A DNA stretch of 64,000 nucleotides from assembly GCA_002346545.1 (NCBI GenBank), contig DEAA01000028.1:1-64000 (forward strand). The letters are read 5' to 3'. The position numbers and the translations under genes were made by a program. Under the pieces are notes generated by a model. That model made no database searches, was not told where the DNA came from, and worked only from the letters and a program-made list of their open reading frames with translations. Positions 27,914-36,272 of this stretch are shown piece after piece. Numbering within the stretch: position 1 is the first letter of the stretch; each line of letters starts with the position of its first letter. This DNA comes from Acidobacteria bacterium UBA2994 (GTDB taxonomy: Bacteria; Acidobacteriota; Vicinamibacteria; Vicinamibacterales; UBA8438).

Positions 27914-29227
27914 TCAAAACTCCCGGGGCGGAAGTACTACGACCGCCTCGACCTCCACGTGACGTCCGCCCGGAAGCGCCTCGACCAGGTAGTTGGTCCG
28001 GACCGGTTTGTGAGGCTGGGTCTCGTTGTTCCACTCGGCGCCGTAGACCTCATTCCAGGCCTCCGCGAGATCATCACCGTCGACCTCGCGCGACACCCGA
28101 TACACACGCAGCTCGGCGACGTCGGCCAGGGTCGCACCCATCTCGGCCACCCGTTCCTTGAGCGTCGCGACGGAGCGCGCCGCCTCCTCCTCGGGAGGCG
28201 TTCCCTCCGGTGCCACGATGCCTGACATCCAGGCCAGCTCGGCGTTGGGCGCAATCATGGCGCCACTGGCAATGAAGCTCCGGGGATTGCCGGACATCCG
28301 GAGTCTCGGATTCGCGGCGGTGGGGTCCGCAGTGGCGAACACCGCAGGCGGCGCAGGTGGGACGGCCCATACCTCGATCTCCGAGAACCGGCCGCTGGCG
28401 CCGAACCCGGGCGCCGACCACAGCGTGTAGGCCGGCCGGGCCCCACCCGTCAACTCACCCAGGATCTCGTAGACGGGGACCCACGCGTCGAAGTCAACGT
28501 CGGCGCGTCCGGGTTGCGGGGTCGGCATCACCCGGATGAAGAACGCATCCGACCACTGGAGGCCCTGCGAGGTCAGATTCCGGCCCAGGCTGTTCATAGA
28601 GGAACGCATGTGAGCTTCCATCGACGTCAAGTTGCCAATGTCACGACCGGGAAGCGCGCCGGAGGTAAGAAACAGACCGGTGCGCGTCGACACGATCGCC
28701 GTCGGGTTCGAATCCGGACCGACGAGCCGCAGATGGGGATTCAGGGTCTTCCGGGCGCCCGACACGGACACCGGATGAGAAGCGTCCGCGGGGAACGACG
28801 CGACCGCATCAATCATCACCGTCGCGCCCACCGGGAGCGACGTGGCATAGACCGTCGTCCGCGCTGGTGGGGGCACGCCATCGAAGTAGCGGTTCCACGC
28901 CTCGTTCCAGGCTCCGACGTCAGTACCGGGTTCGAGGGCGGCCCGCACGCGGAGCAACCGAGAGCGGTCGAGGCCCACCGACTCTAGACGCGCCGCCAGT
29001 CCCGACAGCGCCTCCGATGACGCCTCTGCCGCCAAGCCCGCGCCAGTGATTCCGCCGACCACCGCCAGGGTCGCCCCCGGCGAAGAGACGACGGCCCCAG
29101 CATACGGGGCTCCGTTGACCGGGTACACCCGCTGGCCGGCAATAGCTGCAGCACCAAGACCGAGGAGTATCGTCACTGCGAGCGCGCAAATGCCACCACT
29201 TCCGAAGCGCCAGACCAGATTCGTCAT
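27914..29227 (-). CDS. Exported protein with three tandem RidA-like domains
   Basis: 437 aa from ATG 29227 (MTNLVWRFGSGG), with a signal or anchor segment (ICALAVTILLGLGAAAIAG). Three RidA/YjgF-type units follow: about 30-150 (AGAVVSSPGATLAVVGG, ending VGATVMIDAVASFP), 165-305 (TGLFLTSGALPGRDIGN, ending PGFGASGRFSEIEVWAV) and 315-437 (SFIASGAMIAPNAELAWMSG, ending PGGRHVEVEAVVVLP). Single-domain RidA hydrolyses reactive enamines/imines as a trimer with active sites at subunit interfaces, so one chain may form a whole trimer. Only the third unit has a possible R-x-N (R-T-N-Y); the Arg that binds the substrate carboxylate is not clear in the other two. Confidence 0.75.
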   Translation of the reverse strand: MTNLVWRFGSGGICALAVTILLGLGAAAIAGQRVYPVNGAPYAGAVVSSPGATLAVVGGITGAGLAAEASSEALSGLAARLESVGLDRSRLLRVRAALEPGTDVGAWNEAWNRYFDGVPPPARTTVYATSLPVGATVMIDAVASFPADASHPVSVSGARKTLNPHLRLVGPDSNPTAIVSTRTGLFLTSGALPGRDIGNLTSMEAHMRSSMNSLGRNLTSQGLQWSDAFFIRVMPTPQPGRADVDFDAWVPVYEILGELTGGARPAYTLWSAPGFGASGRFSEIEVWAVPPAPPAVFATADPTAANPRLRMSGNPRSFIASGAMIAPNAELAWMSGIVAPEGTPPEEEAARSVATLKERVAEMGATLADVAELRVYRVSREVDGDDLAEAWNEVYGAEWNNETQPHKPVRTNYLVEALPGGRHVEVEAVVVLPPREF

Positions 29228-29352
29228 TAGGCCCCCTACACCTACGTCGAGACGCTCAACCGACCGTTCAGGTTTCTCCCGCGTAGCGATTGTAGCGGCT
29301 CTGGAGGAGACGGCATCACGCTGGAGCAAGGGCGGCGGCTCCAGCCCACCGG

Positions 29353-30534
29353 ATGCGTTACAGTCGCAGGGTGCGAAAGTTCCTGCCGCTCCTCGTGCTG
29401 TTGGGCCTCAGCGTGCTCGTGGCCGCCCAGACGCCCGCGCCAGCCCGGCTGCAGGTACCGCAGCTGCCCGCGCCGGGGTATCGCTACACCGATGAACGGC
29501 TTCCCCAGCACTTCACCGACCCTGACCCGCTCGGCATCGGCGCCACCGACAACACGCCGTTCGAGAATCCACCGACCGACGCCGGCGTCACCCTGGGGCG
29601 GGTGCTCTTCCATGACACGCGGCTCTCGGCTAACGGCACTATAAGTTGCGCCTCCTGCCACCAACAGGCGCATGGTTTCGGGGATCCCCGCCGGTTGAGT
29701 GAAGGGTTCAATGGCCGGGCGACCCGGCGCCACGCCATGAGCCTGACCAACGCGAGGTACTACGAACGGGGACGGTTCTTCTGGGACGAGCGTGCGGAGA
29801 GCCTTGAGTCGCAGGTCCTGGCGCCGCTCACCGACCCAATCGAGATGGGCCTGTCGCCCGGCGACGCGGTGGCGCGGGTCTCCGAGGCGCCCTACTATGC
29901 CCCACTGCTCACCGACGCCTTCGGCACGCCGGAGGTAACCGAGTTGCGACTCGCCCGCGCCCTGGCCCAGTTCGTCCGGGCGCTGGTCTCTCACCGCGCC
30001 CAGTATGACGAGGCCCGCGCCGCCGGCCCGCCCGGATCGGCGGCCTTCGACGCGCGGCTGTCACCACTCGAAGCGGCCGGACATCGACTCTTCCTGACCA
30101 CGCCCACACCAGGACAGCGGGGGGCCGGTTGTGCGCGCTGCCATGCGACCGATGTACAGGTCCTCCGTTCGCCCCGGAACATCGGTCTCGACGGTGAAAA
30201 TCAGGGGGACCCGGGCACTGGCGAGGGACGCTTCAAAGCTCCGTCGTTGCGCAACGTCGCCGTGCGGAAACCATACATGCACGATGGACGGTTCGACTCA
30301 CTGCGTGAGGTGGTCGAGCACTACGACCGTCGGGTCACGGCCAGTCCCTTCCTGGACATGACGCTCATCGATCGACGCACGGCCGTAACCGGAGGTCCAA
30401 TCGTGCCGGTCCCGCTGGAGCTGACCGACCCCGAGATCGACGCCCTGGTCGCGTTTCTCCATACGCTCACCGACGAGAAGTTTCTCACCGATCCGCGATT
30501 CTCCAATCCCTTTAACCCGGCACCGATTCCATGA
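29353..30534 (+). CDS. Di-heme cytochrome c peroxidase family protein (CcpA/MauG)
   Basis: 393 aa with an N-terminal signal (LLVLLGLSVLVAAQ). Two c-type heme sites are present: C-A-S-C-H at 99-103 and C-A-R-C-H at 260-264. The N-terminal half has the peroxidase pattern G-R-V-L-F-H-D-T-R-L-S-A-N-G-T-I-S and the C-terminal half ends in K-P-Y-M-H-D-G-R-F-D-S-L. It would reduce hydrogen peroxide with electrons from a periplasmic cytochrome, or act MauG-like on a protein. It is divergent from the RidA-type gene. Another possible start is the GTG at 29371. Confidence 0.9.
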   Translation: MRYSRRVRKFLPLLVLLGLSVLVAAQTPAPARLQVPQLPAPGYRYTDERLPQHFTDPDPLGIGATDNTPFENPPTDAGVTLGRVLFHDTRLSANGTISCASCHQQAHGFGDPRRLSEGFNGRATRRHAMSLTNARYYERGRFFWDERAESLESQVLAPLTDPIEMGLSPGDAVARVSEAPYYAPLLTDAFGTPEVTELRLARALAQFVRALVSHRAQYDEARAAGPPGSAAFDARLSPLEAAGHRLFLTTPTPGQRGAGCARCHATDVQVLRSPRNIGLDGENQGDPGTGEGRFKAPSLRNVAVRKPYMHDGRFDSLREVVEHYDRRVTASPFLDMTLIDRRTAVTGGPIVPVPLELTDPEIDALVAFLHTLTDEKFLTDPRFSNPFNPAPIP

Positions 30535-30881
30535 AGCGCCTGCCACCTCAGACACCGGCCCCTATGGCTGGTCCAGGCCACATCCCACCGCCATCACTGA
30601 AGACGCCGATAGCGGGCCCGATGCAGGTTTAGCGAATGGCCTGTGGGCGGCGGCTCTCAGCCCGATGGGGTGGTTTGCAGCGTGGCATTCGCCAACTGGA
30701 CAGCGCCTAAACGCCCACCTGCGCTCAAACACTGGAACGGTCAATGTCTGGTCATCGACAACCCGAGCTGCGTGAACTGGCACATACCCTGAGGGTTGCT
30801 CGGTACTGGCTGGCGTACGGCGACGCAGGTCGACACGGCGCCGATCAACCGTCACAGCCCGTGGGCCAACGAACTGACGTG

Positions 30882-31004
30882 AACTTTAATGAGGGCTTGG
30901 AGAATGAGCGCCTGAATGTAGACTGGTTCCGCACTCGGTCAAGGTCGTTCTGTGACCTACCGATGGGATATCGTCCACCTCACTCCATCCCCCTAACGAT
31001 GCTG
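30882..31004 (+). mobile_element. Degenerate IS3-family transposase (orfB) C-terminal remnant
   Basis: In one frame the residues N-F-N-E-G-L-E-N-E-R-L-N-V-D-W-F, then G-Y-R-P-P-H-S-I-P-L-T-M-L, line up with the C terminus of IS3-type integrase-like transposases (typically E-S-F-N-G-x-x-R-D-E-C-L-N and R-P-H-S-S-L-x-x-L-T-P). The catalytic D and D are not visible and there is no intact start. The 573-base gene-free stretch 30535-31107 otherwise holds nothing I can assign. It borders the low-GC island, consistent with a past insertion. Confidence 0.45.
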
Positions 31005-31107
31005 GGGCTTAAAGCGCACACAACGACGCGAGCGGCACTACCGTGAACCCAAGGCGCCGCTCGCCGACAATCACTGGTCCGAGGAAACCAGACAGGCCAG
31101 GGACGTA

Positions 31108-32019
31108 GTGCTCAGCACTCGCTATCTCTTCTTCACACTGAAGGCGCTCGTGAGCGCCTTGGCGCTGTCCTGGGTATTTAGCAGAGTAGATCTCGGCGTA
31201 GTCTTGCGCACGTCCATCGAGCTTGGCGCCGGTCCGCTGGTATCTGTCGTCTTGCTGAGCGCCAGCAGCGTCTTTCTTGCAAGCATTCGTTGGCGTTACA
31301 TTATCGCCAACTTAGACACCGCGATTACTGTCTCAACAGGAAAATCTTTTGCTCTATCGATAATAGGATCTTTCTTTAATCTGACCTTACCAGGCGTTAT
31401 TGCTGGAGATACACTTCGGGCCTCTCTTCTCTACAAAGCATCAGGCGACCTCCAGGCCGCAACATCAAGCTTTCTGATTGACCGCTGCCTAGGCCTCTTG
31501 ACGCTCTTATTGATGGGTTCTCTGGCAATACCCCTCGCGCCACTCGAGCTCCATCATGCTGGCGCGACTCATTTACTGGCTGCCCTTGCCATTCTCTCAA
31601 CTGGCCTCTTGGCTGCGCTCTCACACTTCAAGCCACTATCAACCCACAATGTCATTGGCTGTGTTTATCGACATATCTCGTCACTCTTCAGTAACGCTGC
31701 TAAACTCCTCGTCGTATTTGCCCTCTCGATACTAATCCACCTGGTAGTCACACTTGCGATCTATACGCTCTCGGGTGAGTTACATGCGGGCGTAACGTAC
31801 TTTACGTTTATTTTGATACTGCCTTTAGCTCAACTTGTTTCAGCCTTGCCCTTGAGCATTGGCGGCCTAGGCCTCCGCGAGGGCGCACTCGTGGCACTAT
31901 TGGGCTATCTTGAAGTAGCGCCAGAGACTGCCGTTTCCATCTCTTTAACCTGGTATCTTGCAAGTGTGATCGCCTCATCACCGGGTTGCGTGCTTTTAGT
32001 TCTGTGGAGAAAACACTAA
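31108..32019 (+). CDS. Lysylphosphatidylglycerol synthase TM-region / flippase-like membrane protein
   Basis: 303 aa from GTG 31108, almost entirely membrane segments (about eight). It matches the UPF0104 (LPG_synthase_TM, AglD/MprF flippase-like) family: the late motif L-P-L-S-I-G-G-L-G-L-R-E-G-A-L-V-A-L-L-G and an early R-W-R-Y-I-I are typical. Such proteins sit next to glycan-assembly genes and may translocate lipid-linked precursors. No soluble synthetase domain follows. It is the first of three low-GC genes, with 19 bases before the carbamoyltransferase gene, suggesting one operon. Codons are A/T-rich compared with the flanks. Confidence 0.8.
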   Translation: MLSTRYLFFTLKALVSALALSWVFSRVDLGVVLRTSIELGAGPLVSVVLLSASSVFLASIRWRYIIANLDTAITVSTGKSFALSIIGSFFNLTLPGVIAGDTLRASLLYKASGDLQAATSSFLIDRCLGLLTLLLMGSLAIPLAPLELHHAGATHLLAALAILSTGLLAALSHFKPLSTHNVIGCVYRHISSLFSNAAKLLVVFALSILIHLVVTLAIYTLSGELHAGVTYFTFILILPLAQLVSALPLSIGGLGLREGALVALLGYLEVAPETAVSISLTWYLASVIASSPGCVLLVLWRKH

Positions 32020-32038
32020 ACACTCATAGAAGACGTGC

Positions 32039-33790
32039 ATGAGAATACTTGGACTTTTTGTCGGTAAAGACAGCGGCGTCGCATTAATTGATAATGGATC
32101 CATTGTCTATGCAGCGAATGAAGAGCGTTTCTCTCGAAACAAGATGCACACGGGATTCCCGGTCCGAGCACTCGGTAATCTCTGGGAACATACTGGGTTG
32201 GCACCCAAAGATATCGATCACATCGCATTTGGCGGAACAACCCGTCCCGCCTCTGATAATGCACTCGGCATTTCGACGCTCAACACCAACATGCTTCGTC
32301 GCTTCGCTGGAACACTTAGCCAATATGCTGGGCGGCTGCTAGAAACAGAGCTGGCATATCACTCAATCCGGCTAATTCTAAGATTGAGAACGAGGCAAGG
32401 TCTTCTAAAGAAAGAGATTCGGCAGCACGGACTTACCGCGCCTGTGACTTTTGTGGACCACCACGAATGTCACGCATACTCAGCTTATTTCACGAGCGGC
32501 TTCCCTGAATGCGTCGTCGTCACCTCAGACGGCGGCGGTGACGGAGTTTCAGGAGGGGTGTATCTTGGACAACAAGGTCATCTAAGGAGAGTTAGCTATA
32601 CGCCTCGGATACATTCGGCCGGCAACTTCTGGATGTACATTACTTTTTTGCTTGGCATGGACCCATGGCGCCATGGCGGCAAAGTAACAGGCCTGGCAGC
32701 CTATGAACCTTGCGACGAAGCGTACCGCACTTTGCTAGACGCTTATGGCTATTCAAAAGAGAAATTGTGGTTCCTGAATAAGAAGCGCCTCTTTCTCTTG
32801 CCTGCAATAGAGTATTTGCAGAAGACACTGAAACCTTTCAACTCCAAACAGATCGCTTATGGAGCACAACGGCTCTTGGAATACGCTCTCGTTGGAGTTA
32901 CAGAGACAGCTATGCGGCAGTATCCCTTGCAGAACTTAGCGCTAGCGGGTGGCACGTTTGCGAATGTCAGACTAAACCAACTGCTGTTTCGCCTGAGTCA
33001 GGTGAAGGAGGGCTTCATCCATCCTCACATGGGGGATGGCGGCATCCCTTTAGGTGCGGCGTACGCGGCGTGGGCTAGACTCGACAACCCTTCCGCGGCG
33101 AGATGGTGCGCCTCTGAGCGGTCTCTAATTTCACACGTCTATCTCGGTCCCGACTATACGAGAGACCAAATGCAGGAGGTGCTGGAGTTCGAAGGCTGCG
33201 AATACGAGCTACATGAGTCTGGCTTGGAGCAAGAAGTCGCCGAATTACTACTGAAAGACAACGTCGTAGCCGTGTTTCGTGGGCGGATGGAATACGGCCC
33301 AAGGTCTCTAGGAAATCGGTCGATCTTGTACGGCGCTTCGGATCCCAACATCAATACGTGGCTCAATCGACAGCTGAATCGCACAGAGTTTATGCCGTTT
33401 GCGCCCGTTGTCACGCAGGAAGCTGCGCCGAACTACTTCTTGGACCTGGAGCAGTCCGCAAGAGCCGCTTCTTTCATGACGGTGACCTGTGATTGTACCG
33501 ACAGGATGAAGCAGCGTTGCGCGGCAGCTGTGCATCTGGATGGAACTGCCCGGCCGCAATTGGTGTCGAGGTCCGGCAATCTGTTTATGCACAACATCTT
33601 GACCGCTTACGGAAAGCGGTCGGGCGATCCCGTATTGGTCAATACCAGCTTCAACATGCACGAAGAGCCTATCGTTGCGAGTCCTGCCGATGCGATAAGG
33701 GCTTTCCGGTTAGGGCATTTGGACGTGCTCGTGATGGGCCAGTTCGTAGTCAAGAGCAAACACATCAATGAAAAGCGAGCGGCGGATTAA
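32039..33790 (+). CDS. NodU/CmcH-type carbamoyltransferase
   Basis: 583 aa, the usual length. Family blocks are clear: start R-I-L-G-L-F-V-G-K-D-S-G-V-A-L, E-E-R-F-S-R-N-K, D-H-H-E-C-H-A-Y-S-A-Y with the metal/nucleotide-binding histidines, V-T-S-D-G-G-G-D-G, and the C-terminal R-M-E-Y-G-P-R-S-L-G-N-R-S. The enzyme makes carbamoyl-adenylate from carbamoyl phosphate and ATP and transfers the carbamoyl group to a hydroxyl, usually on a sugar or natural product (Nod factor, cephamycin, nebramycin). The acceptor here is unknown. It sits between a flippase-like protein and a methyltransferase, as expected for decoration of an exported glycan. Confidence 0.9.
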   Translation: MRILGLFVGKDSGVALIDNGSIVYAANEERFSRNKMHTGFPVRALGNLWEHTGLAPKDIDHIAFGGTTRPASDNALGISTLNTNMLRRFAGTLSQYAGRLLETELAYHSIRLILRLRTRQGLLKKEIRQHGLTAPVTFVDHHECHAYSAYFTSGFPECVVVTSDGGGDGVSGGVYLGQQGHLRRVSYTPRIHSAGNFWMYITFLLGMDPWRHGGKVTGLAAYEPCDEAYRTLLDAYGYSKEKLWFLNKKRLFLLPAIEYLQKTLKPFNSKQIAYGAQRLLEYALVGVTETAMRQYPLQNLALAGGTFANVRLNQLLFRLSQVKEGFIHPHMGDGGIPLGAAYAAWARLDNPSAARWCASERSLISHVYLGPDYTRDQMQEVLEFEGCEYELHESGLEQEVAELLLKDNVVAVFRGRMEYGPRSLGNRSILYGASDPNINTWLNRQLNRTEFMPFAPVVTQEAAPNYFLDLEQSARAASFMTVTCDCTDRMKQRCAAAVHLDGTARPQLVSRSGNLFMHNILTAYGKRSGDPVLVNTSFNMHEEPIVASPADAIRAFRLGHLDVLVMGQFVVKSKHINEKRAAD

Positions 33791-34517
33791 CCGACTAAAG
33801 GCTAAAGAGCGCGCTGAGAGTGACGCTTACGCAGAGCGCATGCAGGCGTGCGTGAGCGCAGAAGGCTCTCGGGCAGAGCTCTACAACTTTCATTTCGGGC
33901 AGATCGTAGATTGCCTGCCCAACTGTTCGATGATCTTGGAAGTTGGCTGTGGGATAGGGGAACTGACAGTCTATCTAGAGAAACACTTTGAGAGTGTCTG
34001 CGGCGTCGATTCTAGCCACAAATCGCTGGTCGTAGCCCAAAGAGGTTTAAAGAAAGCGCCGGGATGTTTATACGTATCGGAAGGCGAACGTTTGCCTTTC
34101 GCGGATGCAAGATTTGATGGCATCGTATTGAGGGGCGTTATTCATCATTTGCCTTATCCAGATCAGGTGCTGAATGAATGTATGCGCGTATTGAAACCAG
34201 GTGGCAAGCTAGTCATATTCGAGGGAAATATCGATTCGATATATCGAAAGCTTGTCTTGGGTTTATCTGTCTTTTTGGGCATGAACACGGAGACGAGTCC
34301 TTTTAATCATCGACCTGCTTCCGAGATTCTACAGATGATTGGAGGTAACGAAAACAGGGTCCGGAGTGTTTCAGGCCTGATGGCCCCAGTTTGCTTGCTT
34401 GGTTTGCCAGGAAGAAGTATCTGGAGGTGCCTGATCGGCTTCGATCGTTTGATGTCGGCAGTGAATTGGCCTATCTTTAACTGGTACTACTTGATTGAGT
34501 CGACGAAGAGTCACTAG
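33768..34517 (+). CDS. Class I SAM-dependent methyltransferase
   Basis: 249 aa from ATG 33768, overlapping the end of the carbamoyltransferase gene by 23 bases. Motif I is I-L-E-V-G-C-G-I-G-E-L, followed by G-V-D-S-S, F-D-G-I-V-L-R-G-V-I-H-H-L and L-K-P-G-G-K-L-V-I-F, i.e. a UbiE/Methyltransf_11 type Rossmann domain (about residues 50-160). The C-terminal 90 residues hold two hydrophobic stretches (LVLGLSVFLGM, LMAPVCLLGLPG), so the enzyme may touch the membrane or act on a lipid-linked substrate. With the two upstream genes it forms a likely three-gene cassette. Exact substrate unknown. Confidence 0.85.
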   Translation: MKSERRINRLKAKERAESDAYAERMQACVSAEGSRAELYNFHFGQIVDCLPNCSMILEVGCGIGELTVYLEKHFESVCGVDSSHKSLVVAQRGLKKAPGCLYVSEGERLPFADARFDGIVLRGVIHHLPYPDQVLNECMRVLKPGGKLVIFEGNIDSIYRKLVLGLSVFLGMNTETSPFNHRPASEILQMIGGNENRVRSVSGLMAPVCLLGLPGRSIWRCLIGFDRLMSAVNWPIFNWYYLIESTKSH

Positions 34518-34892
34518 CCTTGGCAAGCCACTCAGGTAAATGTTTCTCAACTTCGAATAGCAGCAAGAGTTAGAAGTAAGACATTCAACCCTGCCAGTGA
34601 GCCGCAGTTGTCTACCGTGCCATAGGGGCCTCCGTGCAGCCGCCGACGGCAAGGCATGACCGTGCGCTGCGCGAGACATTCGGAGAAAGATCAAACGACA
34701 CGCTGTAAGCGGTCTACCAGCTGGTAGGGGTCTGTCGCCACAGCTTATTCTTGGAGCGTCTGCCCGCTCCACCGCGGACGACTGGGGCTCTCAAACGGTT
34801 TAGCGAGTGCCCGGTGGTGTGTTGGGTGAGTCTAGCTGTGGCTCGGACGGCAGGCGCTCGCTCTGGAGATACGGGGGCCGTACCTAACCGAG
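34518..34892. other. Gene-free stretch on the right of the low-GC island
   Basis: 375 bases without a supportable gene. Base composition shifts from low back to high GC near 34620. Short open frames exist but are not protein-like, and I find no tRNA, terminator with T-run or inverted repeat of note. It may hold a scar of the island insertion. Confidence 0.5.
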
Positions 34893-36272
34893 CTAATAGT
34901 CGGCCGCCGCTAACGACAAGCGCACGATCTCTTCGTCGTTGCGCACGATGACATGCCGGTTGGCGAAGGCTGGGTGCGCCCACGCCACCGGACGGTCTCC
35001 CCACCGCCCGCTGGCGCCGCCGCGGGTCCGGGTGGTGGGCGTGATCAGCGATACCCGGTCGATCTCGGTGTAGCCCTTGGGCGATAGCTCGGCCAGGATC
35101 AGCTCGCCCATCTCGTTGTAGATGAACACCCGGCCGGTCGGCGGATGCGCCACGAGCATCGCAGTGCCCCAGCGTTCCTGCACGACGGCCGCGGCAGTTT
35201 CCCACACACGTTCCCCGGTACGGGCGTCGAGGCAGCGGAGCTCGCCGTAGCTTCCGACGCCGTAGAGGTAGTCGCCAATGATCACGGGCGTCGTGATGAG
35301 CGCGTGCAGACCCTCGGTCTCGCCAGGGAGCTCGCTGCGGCTGGTGCCACGCCAGAGCTCGCTTGCCCCCGGCCGGTCCTGGTCGAGTCTGAGCATCAGC
35401 GACCCCAGCCTGAAGTGGGTCAGGACCAGATAGGGCCCCGCGGACACCGGACTCGCCACGGTGAGCGCGTTCGAGATCTCCCAGTCGTGCTGCCAGTGGA
35501 GCTCGCCCGTCTGTGGGTCGAGTGAGCTCACGCCACGCGGATGCCAGGCGATCAACTGACGCATCCCGCCTGCCTCGTAGATGACGGGTGCTGCATACCC
35601 CGTCTCGGAGACCGTGGGCAGGGCGCGCCAGACCTCTTCGCCGGTGGCCTTGTCGAATGCCACTACGAGCGCGTCCGGCTCGGCGCCCATCAGGACGATG
35701 ACCATCGACCCGTCGACTAGTGGCGCGCCACTCACGCCATACACCGGGACGGTGATGCCGTACTCGGTGGTGGTGTCCACCTGCCAGAGCGGATCTCCGG
35801 TGGCGGTATCGAGCGCTAGGATCATACCGGCGGCGCCAACAACGAAGATCTGGTCGCCATCGACGCTCGGAGTCGCCCGCGGTCCGGTCGCGAACGTGGG
35901 ATGTAGATTGCGATAGGTGGCGGGCCACTCGCTGGCCCACAGGACGCGACCTGTTTCCTCATCGAGGGCCAGGAGCCGCTCCATGCCGTCCATCGTCCGG
36001 CTGCCCGGAGTCTCCTGGTAGTCGAGGATGAAAACCCGACCGTCGGCGACGACCGGGCCGGCGAACCCACCTCGCACAGGCGTTCGCCAGGAAGCCGTCA
36101 AACCCGCGTCGGGAAAGCGTTCGAGGATGCCGGACTCGGTCCAGGTCCCGTGACGCGTTGGGCCTCGCCACTGTGGCCAGTCGTTGGCCGCGATCGTGGT
36201 CAGCGGCAACGCAACCAGACAGACGCCAACGGCGACCCGGCGCGTCCAGGGCGAGCGATCTTTGGGAATCAC
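34893..36272 (-). CDS. Exported PQQ-like beta-propeller protein (WPQWRG type)
   Basis: 459 aa with a signal peptide (VAVGVCLVALPLTTIAA) and then N-D-W-P-Q-W-R-G-P. Repeated blades carry A-L-D-E-E-T-G-R-V-L-W, A-L-D-T-A-T-G-D-P-L-W-Q, A-F-D-K-A-T-G-E-E-V-W-R and C-L-D-A-R-T-G-E-R-V-W, the PQQ-enzyme-repeat pattern. No heme-binding or quinoprotein active-site motif is seen. It is a paralog of the gene at 39994 (both have L-D-Q-D-R-P and H-A-L-I-T-T-P blocks and V-G-S-Y-G-E-L-R). Its ATG overlaps the stop of the NHL-repeat gene upstream, so the two are translationally coupled. Confidence 0.85.
   Translation of the reverse strand: MIPKDRSPWTRRVAVGVCLVALPLTTIAANDWPQWRGPTRHGTWTESGILERFPDAGLTASWRTPVRGGFAGPVVADGRVFILDYQETPGSRTMDGMERLLALDEETGRVLWASEWPATYRNLHPTFATGPRATPSVDGDQIFVVGAAGMILALDTATGDPLWQVDTTTEYGITVPVYGVSGAPLVDGSMVIVLMGAEPDALVVAFDKATGEEVWRALPTVSETGYAAPVIYEAGGMRQLIAWHPRGVSSLDPQTGELHWQHDWEISNALTVASPVSAGPYLVLTHFRLGSLMLRLDQDRPGASELWRGTSRSELPGETEGLHALITTPVIIGDYLYGVGSYGELRCLDARTGERVWETAAAVVQERWGTAMLVAHPPTGRVFIYNEMGELILAELSPKGYTEIDRVSLITPTTRTRGGASGRWGDRPVAWAHPAFANRHVIVRNDEEIVRLSLAAADY

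Larger units (their letters stand above)
31108..34517 (+). other. Low-GC genomic island (flippase-like, carbamoyltransferase, methyltransferase)
   Basis: Three same-strand genes share base use unlike everything else here. For example, bases 31321-31380 contain 20 G+C of 60, while 29401-29460 contain 46 of 60. The genes are spaced 19 bases apart and then overlap by 23 bases. The left side carries an IS3-type remnant and the right side a gene-free 375 bases. No integrase, tRNA target site or flanking direct repeat was found by eye. Confidence 0.75.

Noticed and set aside
30562..30855. A minus-strand gene in the gap before the low-GC island
   Set aside because: The open frame is arginine-rich, with no motif, and overlaps the degenerate transposase region.
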